The notes under the pieces were generated by a model that had not been told where the DNA came from, did no database searches, and saw nothing but the letters and a program-made list of their open reading frames with translations. A stretch of DNA of 64,000 nt from Lutispora saccharofermentans (lineage in GTDB: Bacteria > Bacillota > Clostridia > Lutisporales > Lutisporaceae): contig NZ_JAJEKE010000010.1 in assembly GCF_024363565.1 (NCBI RefSeq), forward strand, positions 1 to 64,000, written 5' to 3'. The position numbers and the translations under genes are program-made. Numbering within the stretch: the stretch's first letter is position 1; each line of letters starts with the position of its first letter. Below are positions 55,974 to 64,000 of this stretch, one piece after another.

Positions 55974-56002
55974 AAGTTCCAGGTGCAAAGGTTGTTAGGT
56001 TG
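55974..56002. repeat. REP-like single end next to the PadR gene
   Basis: AGTTCCAGGTGCAAAGGTTG..TTAGGTTGT resembles the AGGTGCCAGGTGCAAAAG end of the RAYT element. It sits where the N-terminus of PadR should begin. Confidence 0.6.
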
Positions 56003-56074
56003 TGTTCCCATGTATGCAAAATACGGAACCTGTCGGATTTTCCATATTTCTTTCCAAAGCATACCCGATGCTTT

Positions 56075-57934
56075 CTATGACCTCTTCCGTATTATGGCAG
56101 GGTTCGTACCCCTTAAGGCTTCGATATTCTCATCAACTTCGATTCCTGCCAGCCTCATAAGATGAAACGCATTCCTCGTCGTAGAAGAGCCTTTACGTAA
56201 TATGTAATCAAAATTAATTTTGCCTTCCTCGTAATACTCTTGAAAATGATAGTTGGCTATTTTAGTATTTTTCTTCTCAAGGTCACAAAGCTCTATATCG
56301 TGGGTAGATACCATGCCAATGGAATTCGTATAACTTAATTTGTTAATCAGCACTCTTGCACCGGCATGCCTGTCATGCGAGTTAGTGCCTTTGAAAATCT
56401 CATCCAATAAAAAGAAAACTCGTTTTCCGGATTCCGCTTCACCGATAATTCTTTTTATTCGTACTAGCTCAGCATAAAAAGAGGATATGTTTTCTTCAAG
56501 ATTATCTTTTATCCGCATGCAAGTGGATATTTCCATTATTGAAGCTTCAAAGAACCTTGCACATACGGGTGCCCCGGCATAAGCAAGAACCAAATTAATA
56601 CCCGCTGTTCTCAATAGTGTGCTTTTTCCTGACATATTCGAGCCTGTAATCAATATAATTCTGGTTTTTTCATCTATTCTTAGATCATTGCACACTCTTC
56701 TCCCTACAAGCAAAGGATGTCCTAGACCTTTCGCTTCGAATACTGCATCTACCCTGTCGTTAATATTAGGCATTGCCCAATCCGGGTTTTCAAATCTTAT
56801 TATTGACAAGCTAGCCAGTGCCTCCATCATTCCCAACGCATCAAACCAATCTTTTAAAAAATGTCCTGATTGTTGCTTCCATTTTTCAAGAGCTATCATC
56901 CCCTGAAAATCCCAAAGCGTCAAAGTATTGTATATAAAATAAAACATATTCTTCCTATTAGCTAATGAATCCACTATAGAGGACAGTTTATCTATCTGTC
57001 TGAAAGCTTCTACGCCATCTTTATTCCTAATCGAGTTTTTTATTTTATTAATCAAGGCAGACCTATAATTGTGAGTTTCAAAATGCTTAAGCATTCTATA
57101 GTATACTCTTAGGTCGTTGCTGTAATTCCCAAATAAACTGAACATTCTATATCTGTCTCTGACATTGTAAGAAACCAGTATAGACTGGAGCAACAATGCA
57201 GTAATAGGAAGGTATCGAGGTATGATATTCATAAAAAAGCCTGCAGTAACAAGAAGAATAGTAATGATTGGGCATATTCTGAGCACTGCAATCGCCCAAG
57301 CTTTCCTAAAAAGTTCGTTGCTTTCTTTTCCCCATGCTATTAATTCTTCTGGATTGCCAATTTTCTTCGATGTGGTCATACCTTCCGCCAAAAATCTTTG
57401 CCGCCAATTGAGCAGCATCGCCAATTCATCCACTGCTTCCTGTCGTTCGCAAATGTCATCCCTATTCCCTTCCACATCTGTCAGCAGATCTCTCAGCTCC
57501 TCTCTTCCAGTAAAGGTATTTGCTGCACTTATCCATTGGAAAAGGGAGCCTTTGCCGAATATATCCAAGTCACCAGTATAGTTATGGCTGTCTTCTAAGA
57601 AATCTTCTCCAGCATCAACAAATCTATTCCATTCTCCATTTACCCGTTTTAACGAGGTTTTATTGATATCCAGAAGCAAAGTTGTGTATTTAATTCTATT
57701 AATAAGCTTGTCTTGATGTATAACAAGATAGATAAATACTCCTAAAAATAACACTATAATAGCTGCAAGAAAGATGTAATTGCGAAATATATATGTTAAT
57801 ATTGCTGTACAAGTTCCAATAACAAAAACTATAAGTCTAAGGTTGCTTATTTTTCTTTCTGTCTTTTTCTGCCTTTGTAAAAATTCATCATATCTTTGCT
57901 GTCTTTTTTCATACCTCTGCTTTGCTGTCTTCAT
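56075..57934 (-). CDS. MutS-like ATPase with membrane segments
   Basis: A 619-residue protein. Residues ~30-85 hold two membrane spans (IVFVIGTCTAILTYIF, FLAAIIVLFLGVFIYLVI), and ~200-260 two more. The C-terminal MutS ATPase domain has Walker A ITGSNMSGKST (~428), Walker B FLLDEIFKGTN (~520) and STHDIELC. It lacks the mismatch-binding domain I, so it is not a classical MutS; such membrane MutS-like proteins are common in Firmicutes with unknown role. ATG 57934 is 8 bases after AAAGGGAG; an earlier TTG/GTG start has no site. Confidence 0.82.
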   Translation of the reverse strand: MKTAKQRYEKRQQRYDEFLQRQKKTERKISNLRLIVFVIGTCTAILTYIFRNYIFLAAIIVLFLGVFIYLVIHQDKLINRIKYTTLLLDINKTSLKRVNGEWNRFVDAGEDFLEDSHNYTGDLDIFGKGSLFQWISAANTFTGREELRDLLTDVEGNRDDICERQEAVDELAMLLNWRQRFLAEGMTTSKKIGNPEELIAWGKESNELFRKAWAIAVLRICPIITILLVTAGFFMNIIPRYLPITALLLQSILVSYNVRDRYRMFSLFGNYSNDLRVYYRMLKHFETHNYRSALINKIKNSIRNKDGVEAFRQIDKLSSIVDSLANRKNMFYFIYNTLTLWDFQGMIALEKWKQQSGHFLKDWFDALGMMEALASLSIIRFENPDWAMPNINDRVDAVFEAKGLGHPLLVGRRVCNDLRIDEKTRIILITGSNMSGKSTLLRTAGINLVLAYAGAPVCARFFEASIMEISTCMRIKDNLEENISSFYAELVRIKRIIGEAESGKRVFFLLDEIFKGTNSHDRHAGARVLINKLSYTNSIGMVSTHDIELCDLEKKNTKIANYHFQEYYEEGKINFDYILRKGSSTTRNAFHLMRLAGIEVDENIEALRGTNPAIIRKRS

Positions 57935-58250
57935 GCTTTCATCGCTCCCTTTTAATGCCAAACACAAGGTTTAGGCAATCAGCCTTTCCAACTCTTCACT
58001 CATTTAATTTCATACCAATATTCTATATCCGATACTTATTTTCCTTGTTTCAATCACTGTCTTATTATACTTTTTAACTGTAGTTTGGCTATTGAATTAC
58101 CATTCAATTTATTATACAATACTTGTATTTCAAGTTGGCATGCCTTTCAAAAATCATCAATGAATTATTCCTTTCAGATATCTCATGAATTGAGACTCAC
58201 TCAGTTTCGGTGATATCTTCACCAGCATATTAGTTCGTTCCTAAAATAGC

Positions 58251-58280
58251 AAACCTCTGCTGAATAATCAACAGAGGTTT
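58251..58280. terminator. Hairpin terminator after a methyltransferase remnant
   Basis: AAACCTCTGC (58251-58260) pairs with the complement at 58271-58280 with one mismatch, around TGAATAATCA. On the minus strand it follows the remnant of an rRNA methyltransferase gene. Confidence 0.7.
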
Positions 58281-58287
58281 TGTTGCT

Positions 58288-58344
58288 TTACTCCCTAACC
58301 ACCAACGCGACGGACTCAACATGCACCATGTAAGGAAACATATA
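58288..58344 (-). pseudogene. C-terminal remnant of a 23S rRNA uracil-C5 methyltransferase
   Basis: The minus frame reads YMFPYMVHVESVALVVRE and a stop. The MFP-x2-HVE(S/T)V pattern is the C-terminus of RlmD/RlmCD/TrmA-type methyltransferases. Upstream bases do not continue the family, so only the last ~18 codons and the terminator are left. The gap 57968-58499 holds no other gene. Confidence 0.65.
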
Positions 58345-58499
58345 AATGTATTTCCGCTAATAATATAATGTACCCATAAAACAAGACATGATTTGAAAAA
58401 ACGAAATGACAGTGGTAAAATAAGCAAAAAGAAAATAATTGCTAAATGAAGGAAATAGAATGAAAAACGTCAATGCACCATTTTCATTCAGTAATGTAT

Positions 58500-59663
58500 T
58501 TACGCCTTATACAATGTCAGAATAAACTCCTCGCCAACTTCCTGCAAAAGAGGCTCTTTTGCCCCTGCTCCTTTCATTGATTTCAATATCATTGGAATGC
58601 CTCTCCCAAGCTGGTCAATGTACCTTAGATTCTCCATGTACTTAACTAAAAATGGATTTCTTGCATAGGAAATGCCTATTTTCATTTTTTCTACGGTCAC
58701 TGTGTTCGGAAGCCTGCCTGGACTATGAAATTCTATTCTGTCATCAAACATAAGAATTCTTATCTTCGAACCGGTTATACTATAATTCCGGTGTACGAGA
58801 GTATTTACTATAGCCTCTCTTAGAACAAGAGAAGGATACTCTTTCTTTTCTTCTCGTCTTAGACCGTTTATTACAGAAGGCGTCTTCATGTTATTCTTAA
58901 GAATAACCATAAGCTGCTCTGCTATGTCTTGAATCCTGCCCGTAACAACCTTTTTGTCAACTAATTCATCTGTAATTTCAGTGCCTTTGAAGTGAGCAAA
59001 ACTTACTCCATTTTGAGGAAGTCTTTTCTCAGGTTCCTTTCCGAATATCATGAGACCACCAACAGAGCAAAATACTCTCCTGTTTACTTCTTTCAATATA
59101 TCTGCATTTATAAGTATCCGTTCAGTAGCTTCATTGCTTTCATCGTATAGGTCAAATGCATTGTATTTCATAAAATAATCTCTTATAACGTCAATATTCA
59201 AGTCCCTTATAGAAGTGTCTTCAACTGGAGAAATATCAAAATGCAATGCACCATTTGCTTCAAACAATCTTAAAAGTTCTTCCCTTGAAGCTATTCTCTT
59301 CGTTGTTCCTACCCTTATATAGTATTTGTAATCCGCTGTGTAATAAGGCTTATTAAGACCTTTATGTACCGTAACTACTGCAATTGTCTTACCTTCTATG
59401 TCAATACTTTGAAAATCAGGAACTATATTAGGAATACAATTATTTCTACAGATATTCATTATTTTCTCTTCAATTAATAAATCAGATACACCCTTGATGT
59501 TTCCATCATCGTCCACTCCGATAAGTATAGTTCCACCTTCTGAATTTGCAAAAGAAACTATCTCTTCAGCCAAATCCTTTGGTTTGATGCCTTCCTCTTT
59601 AAATTCAATATACGAATTCTCACCATTTTTGATTATTTTCCTAATTTCATCCTGTTTCATCAT
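58500..59663 (-). CDS. AlbA_2 (Schlafen-like) domain regulator with GHKL ATPase-like domain
   Basis: A 387-residue cytoplasmic protein. Residues ~1-130 form an AlbA_2 domain (ENSYIEFKEE, EIVSFANSEGGTILIGVDDDG), a divalent-metal or nucleic acid-binding fold. Residues ~240-340 have the HATPase_c_4-like block (REAIVNTLVHRNYSITGSKIRI, FHSPGRLPNTVTVEKM, LGRGIPMI). Such proteins are annotated as ATP-binding transcriptional regulators; role unknown. ATG 59663 follows TGGAGATGG. Confidence 0.85.
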   Translation of the reverse strand: MMKQDEIRKIIKNGENSYIEFKEEGIKPKDLAEEIVSFANSEGGTILIGVDDDGNIKGVSDLLIEEKIMNICRNNCIPNIVPDFQSIDIEGKTIAVVTVHKGLNKPYYTADYKYYIRVGTTKRIASREELLRLFEANGALHFDISPVEDTSIRDLNIDVIRDYFMKYNAFDLYDESNEATERILINADILKEVNRRVFCSVGGLMIFGKEPEKRLPQNGVSFAHFKGTEITDELVDKKVVTGRIQDIAEQLMVILKNNMKTPSVINGLRREEKKEYPSLVLREAIVNTLVHRNYSITGSKIRILMFDDRIEFHSPGRLPNTVTVEKMKIGISYARNPFLVKYMENLRYIDQLGRGIPMILKSMKGAGAKEPLLQEVGEEFILTLYKA

Positions 59664-59815
59664 AAACCATCTCCAAAACATATTTGAAGGTATTAAAATT
59701 TGTTTTTTTAATATTATAACACAATTGCTTTAGTAATAGGCACTATCTCTTTATAAAGATACCACTTATCTCAACTTCAGTTGCTTTTAACGGCCATAAA
59801 TGCAGGTATATAGGT

Positions 59816-60113
59816 TTAATCACCTTTATTTCCGTCTATTTTTTAAGCTGCCGGTAAATGATCATAAGGGTTTGCTTATGCAGGTAATCCAGCTGCATGT
59901 CATATAGATAGGATGTATCTTCAATACAATCCGTGAGCTTTATTTTACTTAAGTCAGTCATTTTCCCGCCATTTCGGAGCAATTCTTCAATCTTGCTCTT
60001 GGCATTATTAAGATATTCAAATTGCCGCTTAAATATCAGGTCATTTTCAACCACTTCTCCATGTCCGGGAATGATTACATATGCCCCTGAGGCTTGTAAT
60101 GCCCCTCAGTATC
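59816..60113. repeat. 298-bp direct repeat, copy 2
   Basis: Appears identical to 48278-48575. Here the block is still joined to the rest of the metallo-hydrolase pseudogene, so this is probably the original copy. Confidence 0.92.
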
Positions 60114-60548
60114 CTGAGATTTTTATTCCCTATCTTTACGATTTGATTTTTCTTTGCATTTTCAGGCGTTATGGGAACAATATCCCCGGTTATAAACTTT
60201 TCGAGATTTGCTGTGTGATCCTCATGCATATGGGTTATTATTATGTTCTTCAGCTTTAATTCTTTCTCATTCATAAAGTCCATAACATTTTGACTTTCCT
60301 GATCATCCATCCCTGTATCTATTAAAACTGCATCTCCTCCGGATGTAACCAATACCATATTAACAAGATAGAACTCACCGGTAAAAACATAGATATTTTC
60401 CCCGACCTCTGTCCATTTTTCTTTTTTGATAACCTCAAGTGCATTTTCCCTTAGCAGCCTTACCTGCCTTATCCTTGCAGCCGCCTGCAAAGCCTAATGT
60501 GAAAATCACAACAGCAATCAGAAGCGAAATTCGTTTGCCTGAAATCAT
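59836..60548 (-). pseudogene. MBL-fold metallo-hydrolase lipoprotein, frameshifted
   Basis: The frame from ATG 60548 encodes a lipoprotein signal peptide (lipobox FAGGC) but ends at a TGA after KAAKGK. A second frame goes on with WTEVGENIYVFTGEFYLVN, IDTGMDDQES and the zinc motif THMHEDHT (His-x-His-x-Asp-His). Near 60113 the frame shifts again into GALQASGAYVIIPGHGEVV and the C-terminal helical part that ends at 59836. So there are at least two frameshifts in what was an exported metallo-beta-lactamase-fold hydrolase of about 230 residues. Confidence 0.82.
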
Positions 60549-60580
60549 CTATATCGGAATAATAACCGCCAGCCTTGAAG

Positions 60581-61465
60581 TTACCGTTTGCCGGAGCCTC
60601 CACAGAGAGCGCAGGTCGTGCGGCCGCTCCCACCACAACGTGAACAGAAAGCACGTGAACTTTGTATCGTCATCTGTCCGGTAACAAGGCTCCGGTTCTG
60701 TGAGAACTGTGTCACGCTGCCCGTTCCGGAGCAGGCGGTACAGCTGGACCTTCCTGTGCCGCCGCAGAGAGAACAAGCCGCAGAGCCGGGATAATGCTGT
60801 TCACCCAAAGCGGTTATAGCCTCTGGCGATATGGATAGTCCTTCAACCCCGGAAGTATCCGGGTTGATAACCATATCGGTGGTCATCGTCACGCCGCTGC
60901 GGTCAGAGGTAAAATCTACCGTCGCATCTAATAGCTGCATAAAGGTATAGCTTGGAACATAAAAACAGCCGTCAATATATTCCGGCGCGGTGCCGCCAAG
61001 TGTAACCTTTCCAACGACAATATCAGTATTGTTCGCATTGCAGGTAACGATCTGCCCATTGATTTTTGTGGTCAAAGTCATCAGGTGTTCGTCGAACAAG
61101 CACTCGACGTCCATATTTTCAAGAATCTCAACGATTGGATAAAAAGCCCCTTTTGGCTTGCTCGGATATGTATAGGGGGCGTGCTGCGTTTCCACAAGCT
61201 CCCCGTTAATGTAAAGCTGGTGACGGACACGTCCCTCAGTATCCTCATAGGGATAGGCGATCTCTTTCGTTTCCGGTTCGTCAGAAGCTGGGGTAGCTTC
61301 ACTCTGCTTTGATTCAAAACCCGGAGTGCTTTCAAAAGACGCAGTTGCATTCTGTTCATGGGATGAGGCTGGCTCCATTTTATCTTCCTGCGATTGGTCT
61401 GAGGCATAGGAGCAAAGTGTTACGCAGAGAATTACAGATAAAAATAAAATCACAGCTTTTTTCAT
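60581..61465 (-). CDS. Lipoprotein-like protein with stalk domain and four CxxCxGxG motifs
   Basis: A 294-residue exported protein. ATG 61465 lies after GGAAGTAGGTGAG; the signal peptide KKAVILFLSVILCVTLCSYA includes LCSYA and VTLC, a possible lipobox. A Ser/Glu-rich stretch follows (~25-75), then a domain like copper amine oxidase N-terminal (stalk) repeats (~90-215: YINGELVETQ, CFYVPSYTFMQLL, VTMTTDMVI). The end (~245-294) has four CxxCxGxG units: CSLCGGTG, CTACSGTG, CSRCGGSG, CALCGGSG, i.e. a full DnaJ-type zinc finger. Such fingers are normally cytoplasmic; here it would be outside. Function unknown. Confidence 0.8.
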   Translation of the reverse strand: MKKAVILFLSVILCVTLCSYASDQSQEDKMEPASSHEQNATASFESTPGFESKQSEATPASDEPETKEIAYPYEDTEGRVRHQLYINGELVETQHAPYTYPSKPKGAFYPIVEILENMDVECLFDEHLMTLTTKINGQIVTCNANNTDIVVGKVTLGGTAPEYIDGCFYVPSYTFMQLLDATVDFTSDRSGVTMTTDMVINPDTSGVEGLSISPEAITALGEQHYPGSAACSLCGGTGRSSCTACSGTGSVTQFSQNRSLVTGQMTIQSSRAFCSRCGGSGRTTCALCGGSGKR

Positions 61466-61528
61466 CTTCTCACCTACTTCCTTAAAATTGTGCTCTGGCA
61501 AAATGTACCGCCTTTATGAACGCACGCT

Positions 61529-62026
61529 TCACATTCCGCTGCGAATGTCACTGTTATATTGCGTCTTTTCCGCCGGTGATGGCTCCAGTATTTCCAAAAC
61601 TTCTTTTCTGGTTTTTTCGTCACAAATTTGATTAGTGGCATGCAGGCGAATATCAAAATCAAATTTTGCATCAAATGCGATTTCCATCAACAAATCGGTA
61701 TCAATAATACGTTTTAATGCTTCCCTTATTACTGCACCTCTACCTATCTTGGCTATCTTAAACAGCATATCCTGATTTGTAATGTTTCTTACAGCAGAAC
61801 AGGCTATTGACTCTACACTGCTTTGCGCTATTTCAAAAAGCTTGCCTTGGTCACAAATGCGTTTAACAGCGGAGCACTGAATTCCTATGTTGCTTGTATT
61901 GTGATAAATAAAAAGCAAAGACTCTTGATCACGCAGTTGTTTAACCATACTTTCAGCCAGCGGAAGCTGGCAAGGGCCGAGTATCTTTGTTATCAAGGCT
62001 TGTTCATCATGTTCATAATTTGACAT
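61529..62026 (-). CDS. Helical-repeat protein, unknown
   Basis: A 165-residue protein made of about four repeats of ~22 residues with the pattern A-x2-[KR]-I-x-D/N-Q-x2-L-x2-I-A (AVKRICDQGKLFEIAQ, AVRNITNQDMLFKIAK, ALKRIIDTDLLMEIAF). It resembles variant HEAT or Leu-rich helical repeats that act in protein contacts. No signal peptide. ATG at 62026 follows AGGGGTAATGAA. It is encoded 26 bases downstream of the large XRE gene and may be its partner. Confidence 0.7.
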   Translation of the reverse strand: MSNYEHDEQALITKILGPCQLPLAESMVKQLRDQESLLFIYHNTSNIGIQCSAVKRICDQGKLFEIAQSSVESIACSAVRNITNQDMLFKIAKIGRGAVIREALKRIIDTDLLMEIAFDAKFDFDIRLHATNQICDEKTRKEVLEILEPSPAEKTQYNSDIRSGM

Positions 62027-62051
62027 TTCATTACCCCTAATCTCTGCTATC

Positions 62052-63593
62052 TCATAATTGTTTCAGCTTCATTTCCATTCGTCGCGCCACATCCCGCAAA
62101 ATGTTGATCACATTCCCTCTGCTGCCTATACCACCCGTGCCCTGGGCCCACAGCCTGTCGAAATGCTCCTGAAACTCCCGTAGGAGCATGAGTTGGTCGG
62201 AGTGGATCATCACCGGCTCCGGTCCGCTCCAGTGATTTATGGCAAGATGGTGATTCTGCTTGAGCTGCCAGCAGTTGTCCGAATGCAGCAGCGTGATGTC
62301 GTCAAGGATCAATAGATGAAAATTGGGAAACTCCTCAAGATAGCGGATGTAGCCATTTAGTACATCGGCGCAGCCCTGCGCATCCAGATGCACAAAGCCT
62401 TTTTTCATAAAATACAAACCCGGCATACGGCAAAAGCCGTCCCGCACGATCTGATTCAGCCGGGAGAGTGCGAGGATTTCGCGGAACAGGTCGCCGCCCC
62501 GCAGCGTTTCATCCATGCCCGACTTAAAACGGATAAACTCCGCACTGCGCCACGCATATTCCGTTTCGTTGTGCCCATGCAGCCGCAGAACACGATTATA
62601 CGCTTCCTGCGGCATATACATAGGATTGACATTGTCTTTTACCACATCCAGCGCGCCGGGAGTGCAAAATTCCTGATAGATGATCTCAAGAATATTGCGG
62701 GAAAAATCGTCCCCGTAAATGTTCAGTACCGGCTGCGCATATCTGGCGGCCTGTTCAAAGCTTTTTTGAATCTCCGCAACAAATGACTGCTCACGCAGGA
62801 TGGCAGCCACAGGCGTGGCGGCGCTGCCCGGCGTTTCCGTTACCAGCACGGCCAACCTTTCGGGAATGATCAGGTGCATTTGGTTGGTTACGGTTTGCGT
62901 CATGCCGTGTACCACCGACAACTGAATATGCCCCGATATCAGGGCTGACATATAGGTATCAATGAGTGCTGACATCGCCTTTGTGTCGCCGGACACGCAG
63001 ACGACCATACGGATTTTCAAATCGCTTTCATCCATGCTCCGCAGAAGCAGTGCGGCGACATCCTCGTTAACCGTTGTGATGATCTGATCGCTGGAGAGAA
63101 AAATATCCGCCATAGTGCCGCGTGGCAGTGCCTTCAAAATGGGGGCAAGCTCCAGCGCGATTTGAAGGCAGCCGAGCTTTACGGCATTGTCGGCGGCCTC
63201 CATATGATTATATTGGGGCTGGGCTACGGGTGGTTCGCGGCCCGCGATGTCTCCCGGCAGCAACGCACCGAGATTTTTGCGCAGCTTCTCGCCATCGGAG
63301 GCCAGCCACATGATGAGGTTCTGCTTAAACCGGTACACGGTGGATATGTCGGTGGGCAGCCCCGCCGCCTGAAACTGCTCTTTCAGCCACTCCATATCCT
63401 TGACGCGTCTGCTGCGGGTGAGGATAAAGCCGGCAATGGCTTCCATCTGCGGGCTTGCCGCCTTTAGCTGCCGATGCCCCGAAAGATACCGGCTGACAAG
63501 TGACGGGTCAAGCTCCAGCGCTTTTGCCAGTGCAAGATTGGTAAGGCCGAAATGCTCAAGCACTGATTTTAAATTTTCATTCGGCGTTGCCAT
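62052..63593 (-). CDS. Large XRE-domain regulator with unknown C-terminal part
   Basis: A 513-residue protein. Residues ~10-60 are a Cro/CI-type HTH (LTNLALAKALELDPSLVSRYLSG). The remaining 450 residues are not a family I recognise; they contain FLSSDQIITTVNEDVAALLLRSM, VVCVSGDTKAM and MHLIIPERLAVLVTETPG, and may be a sensor or effector. ATG 63593 is 7 bases after AAGGGAGAG. Codon use and GC are clearly higher than for most genes here, which suggests recent transfer. Confidence 0.8.
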   Translation of the reverse strand: MATPNENLKSVLEHFGLTNLALAKALELDPSLVSRYLSGHRQLKAASPQMEAIAGFILTRSRRVKDMEWLKEQFQAAGLPTDISTVYRFKQNLIMWLASDGEKLRKNLGALLPGDIAGREPPVAQPQYNHMEAADNAVKLGCLQIALELAPILKALPRGTMADIFLSSDQIITTVNEDVAALLLRSMDESDLKIRMVVCVSGDTKAMSALIDTYMSALISGHIQLSVVHGMTQTVTNQMHLIIPERLAVLVTETPGSAATPVAAILREQSFVAEIQKSFEQAARYAQPVLNIYGDDFSRNILEIIYQEFCTPGALDVVKDNVNPMYMPQEAYNRVLRLHGHNETEYAWRSAEFIRFKSGMDETLRGGDLFREILALSRLNQIVRDGFCRMPGLYFMKKGFVHLDAQGCADVLNGYIRYLEEFPNFHLLILDDITLLHSDNCWQLKQNHHLAINHWSGPEPVMIHSDQLMLLREFQEHFDRLWAQGTGGIGSRGNVINILRDVARRMEMKLKQL

Positions 63594-63724
63594 TGACAGC
63601 TCTCCCTTCACTTCAAATAATTTCTGCGGCGCTCACGATAATGGCGGCGATTTTATGCCTCTTTTTACTTCTCGCACGCTGTTCTTCCGGATGGCTATCC
63701 TCTGCTAACCGAGGCAAGCTGAAA

Positions 63725-64000
63725 CTATTCTTCTATAACCGTATGCCCGGAAAGTATGCCGTTATTGGTAAATGTTCCGTCCCCTCTTGTGCATATATAG
63801 GTGTTATTGATGACCACCGCGCCTTTGCTGTTGGTAAAGGCGTTGATGATAGCAATCTGGAATCCGTCTACGATGACGACGGCATTGTTAATAAACGGGC
63901 CTTCAATCACGAAGATCACTCCTCCGTGCGTATTGGCAGTTCCTGCTTTCAGGAAAACAGAGCCGTTATTGGTGAAGCTGCCGTCAAAAATGCGTATCGT
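63725..64000 (-). CDS. Repeat-rich protein, C-terminal part (edge of window)
   Basis: The frame is open at base 64000 and ends at 63725. It shows short repeats: FDGSFTNNGSVFLKAG, GPFINNAVVIVDG, NAFTNSKGAVVINN, GDGTFTNNGILSG. The unit F-T-N-x-G at ~20-residue spacing suggests a right-handed beta-helix such as an adhesin or pectin-lyase-like surface protein. The start is outside the window, so secretion cannot be judged. Confidence 0.6.
   Translation of the reverse strand, partial: TIRIFDGSFTNNGSVFLKAGTANTHGGVIFVIEGPFINNAVVIVDGFQIAIINAFTNSKGAVVINNTYICTRGDGTFTNNGILSGHTVIEE

Noticed and set aside
58230..58427. A 65-residue minus-strand gene
   Set aside because: It covers the terminator and the methyltransferase remnant in a different frame; no start signal.

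Overview
The window looks like the chromosome of a low-GC, Gram-positive anaerobe of the class Clostridia. Supporting signs are strong AGGAGG-type ribosome binding sites with some TTG/GTG starts, an SLH (S-layer) surface protein, a c-di-GMP-I riboswitch, a T-box leader, a methyl-accepting chemotaxis protein, a sigma-54 enhancer-binding protein and an archaeal-type AspRS. Genus cannot be fixed from the sequence alone. No rRNA, tRNA, CRISPR array or prophage was seen.

Layout. (1) 1-12.5 kb, minus strand: a surface polymorphic-toxin locus. A c-di-GMP-I riboswitch with a terminator precedes a secreted beta-propeller/SLH protein and a 2062-residue Rhs/YD-repeat toxin with a small candidate immunity gene. 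Two promoterless Rhs C-terminal cassettes follow, one with a PT-TG plus possible Ntox33 tip and a candidate immunity gene, the other with a TNT-type NADase tip running off the left edge. Both carry the same nonsense codon just before a constant linker and both are bordered by mobile-element debris. (2) 12.6-14.3 kb: Nudix hydrolase and D-2-hydroxyacid dehydrogenase. (3) 14.4-26 kb: a catabolic island with a PrpR-type sigma-54 activator, opine-dehydrogenase-like enzyme, hydantoinase/oxoprolinase A and B, a TAXI-TRAP transporter and a divergent ornithine-cyclodeaminase-like gene. Two facing-away sigma-54 promoters and a perfect palindrome lie between the transporter and the cyclodeaminase gene. 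(4) 26-37 kb: housekeeping and small genes (nitroreductase, sirtuin, GNAT, aspartate kinase, glycerate kinase, YgjP-like metalloprotease, MCP) plus ATPase gene debris. (5) 37.3-43.4 kb: a complete type I restriction-modification operon hsdM-hsdS-hsdR. (6) 43.9-48.1 kb: SagB-like oxidoreductase, M28 peptidase, and an AspRS under a T-box leader with two consecutive T-box/terminator modules. (7) 48.3-60.5 kb: a segment bounded by two direct 298-bp copies that I read as identical, holding a DUF401 permease / APC permease / PatB-like lyase operon with a 50-residue protein and a divergent XRE regulator, a decayed RAYT transposase with REP-like sequences, a PadR/FtsW-like pair, a MutS-like membrane ATPase and an AlbA_2 regulator. 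(8) 60.5-64 kb: a lipoprotein-like protein with four CxxCxGxG motifs, a helical-repeat protein, a large XRE-domain protein and the end of a repeat-rich protein at the right edge.

How parts may work together. The riboswitch probably ties expression of the SLH protein and the Rhs toxin to c-di-GMP, i.e. to sessile life; the SLH protein may hold or display the Rhs fibre. The silent cassettes give alternative warheads that could be swapped in through the constant linker. The sigma-54 island probably imports and opens a cyclic amide or hydantoin-like compound and passes the product to the opine-dehydrogenase-like and cyclodeaminase-like enzymes; the substrate is unknown. Dispersed repeats sit at many gene junctions and at the edges of broken genes.
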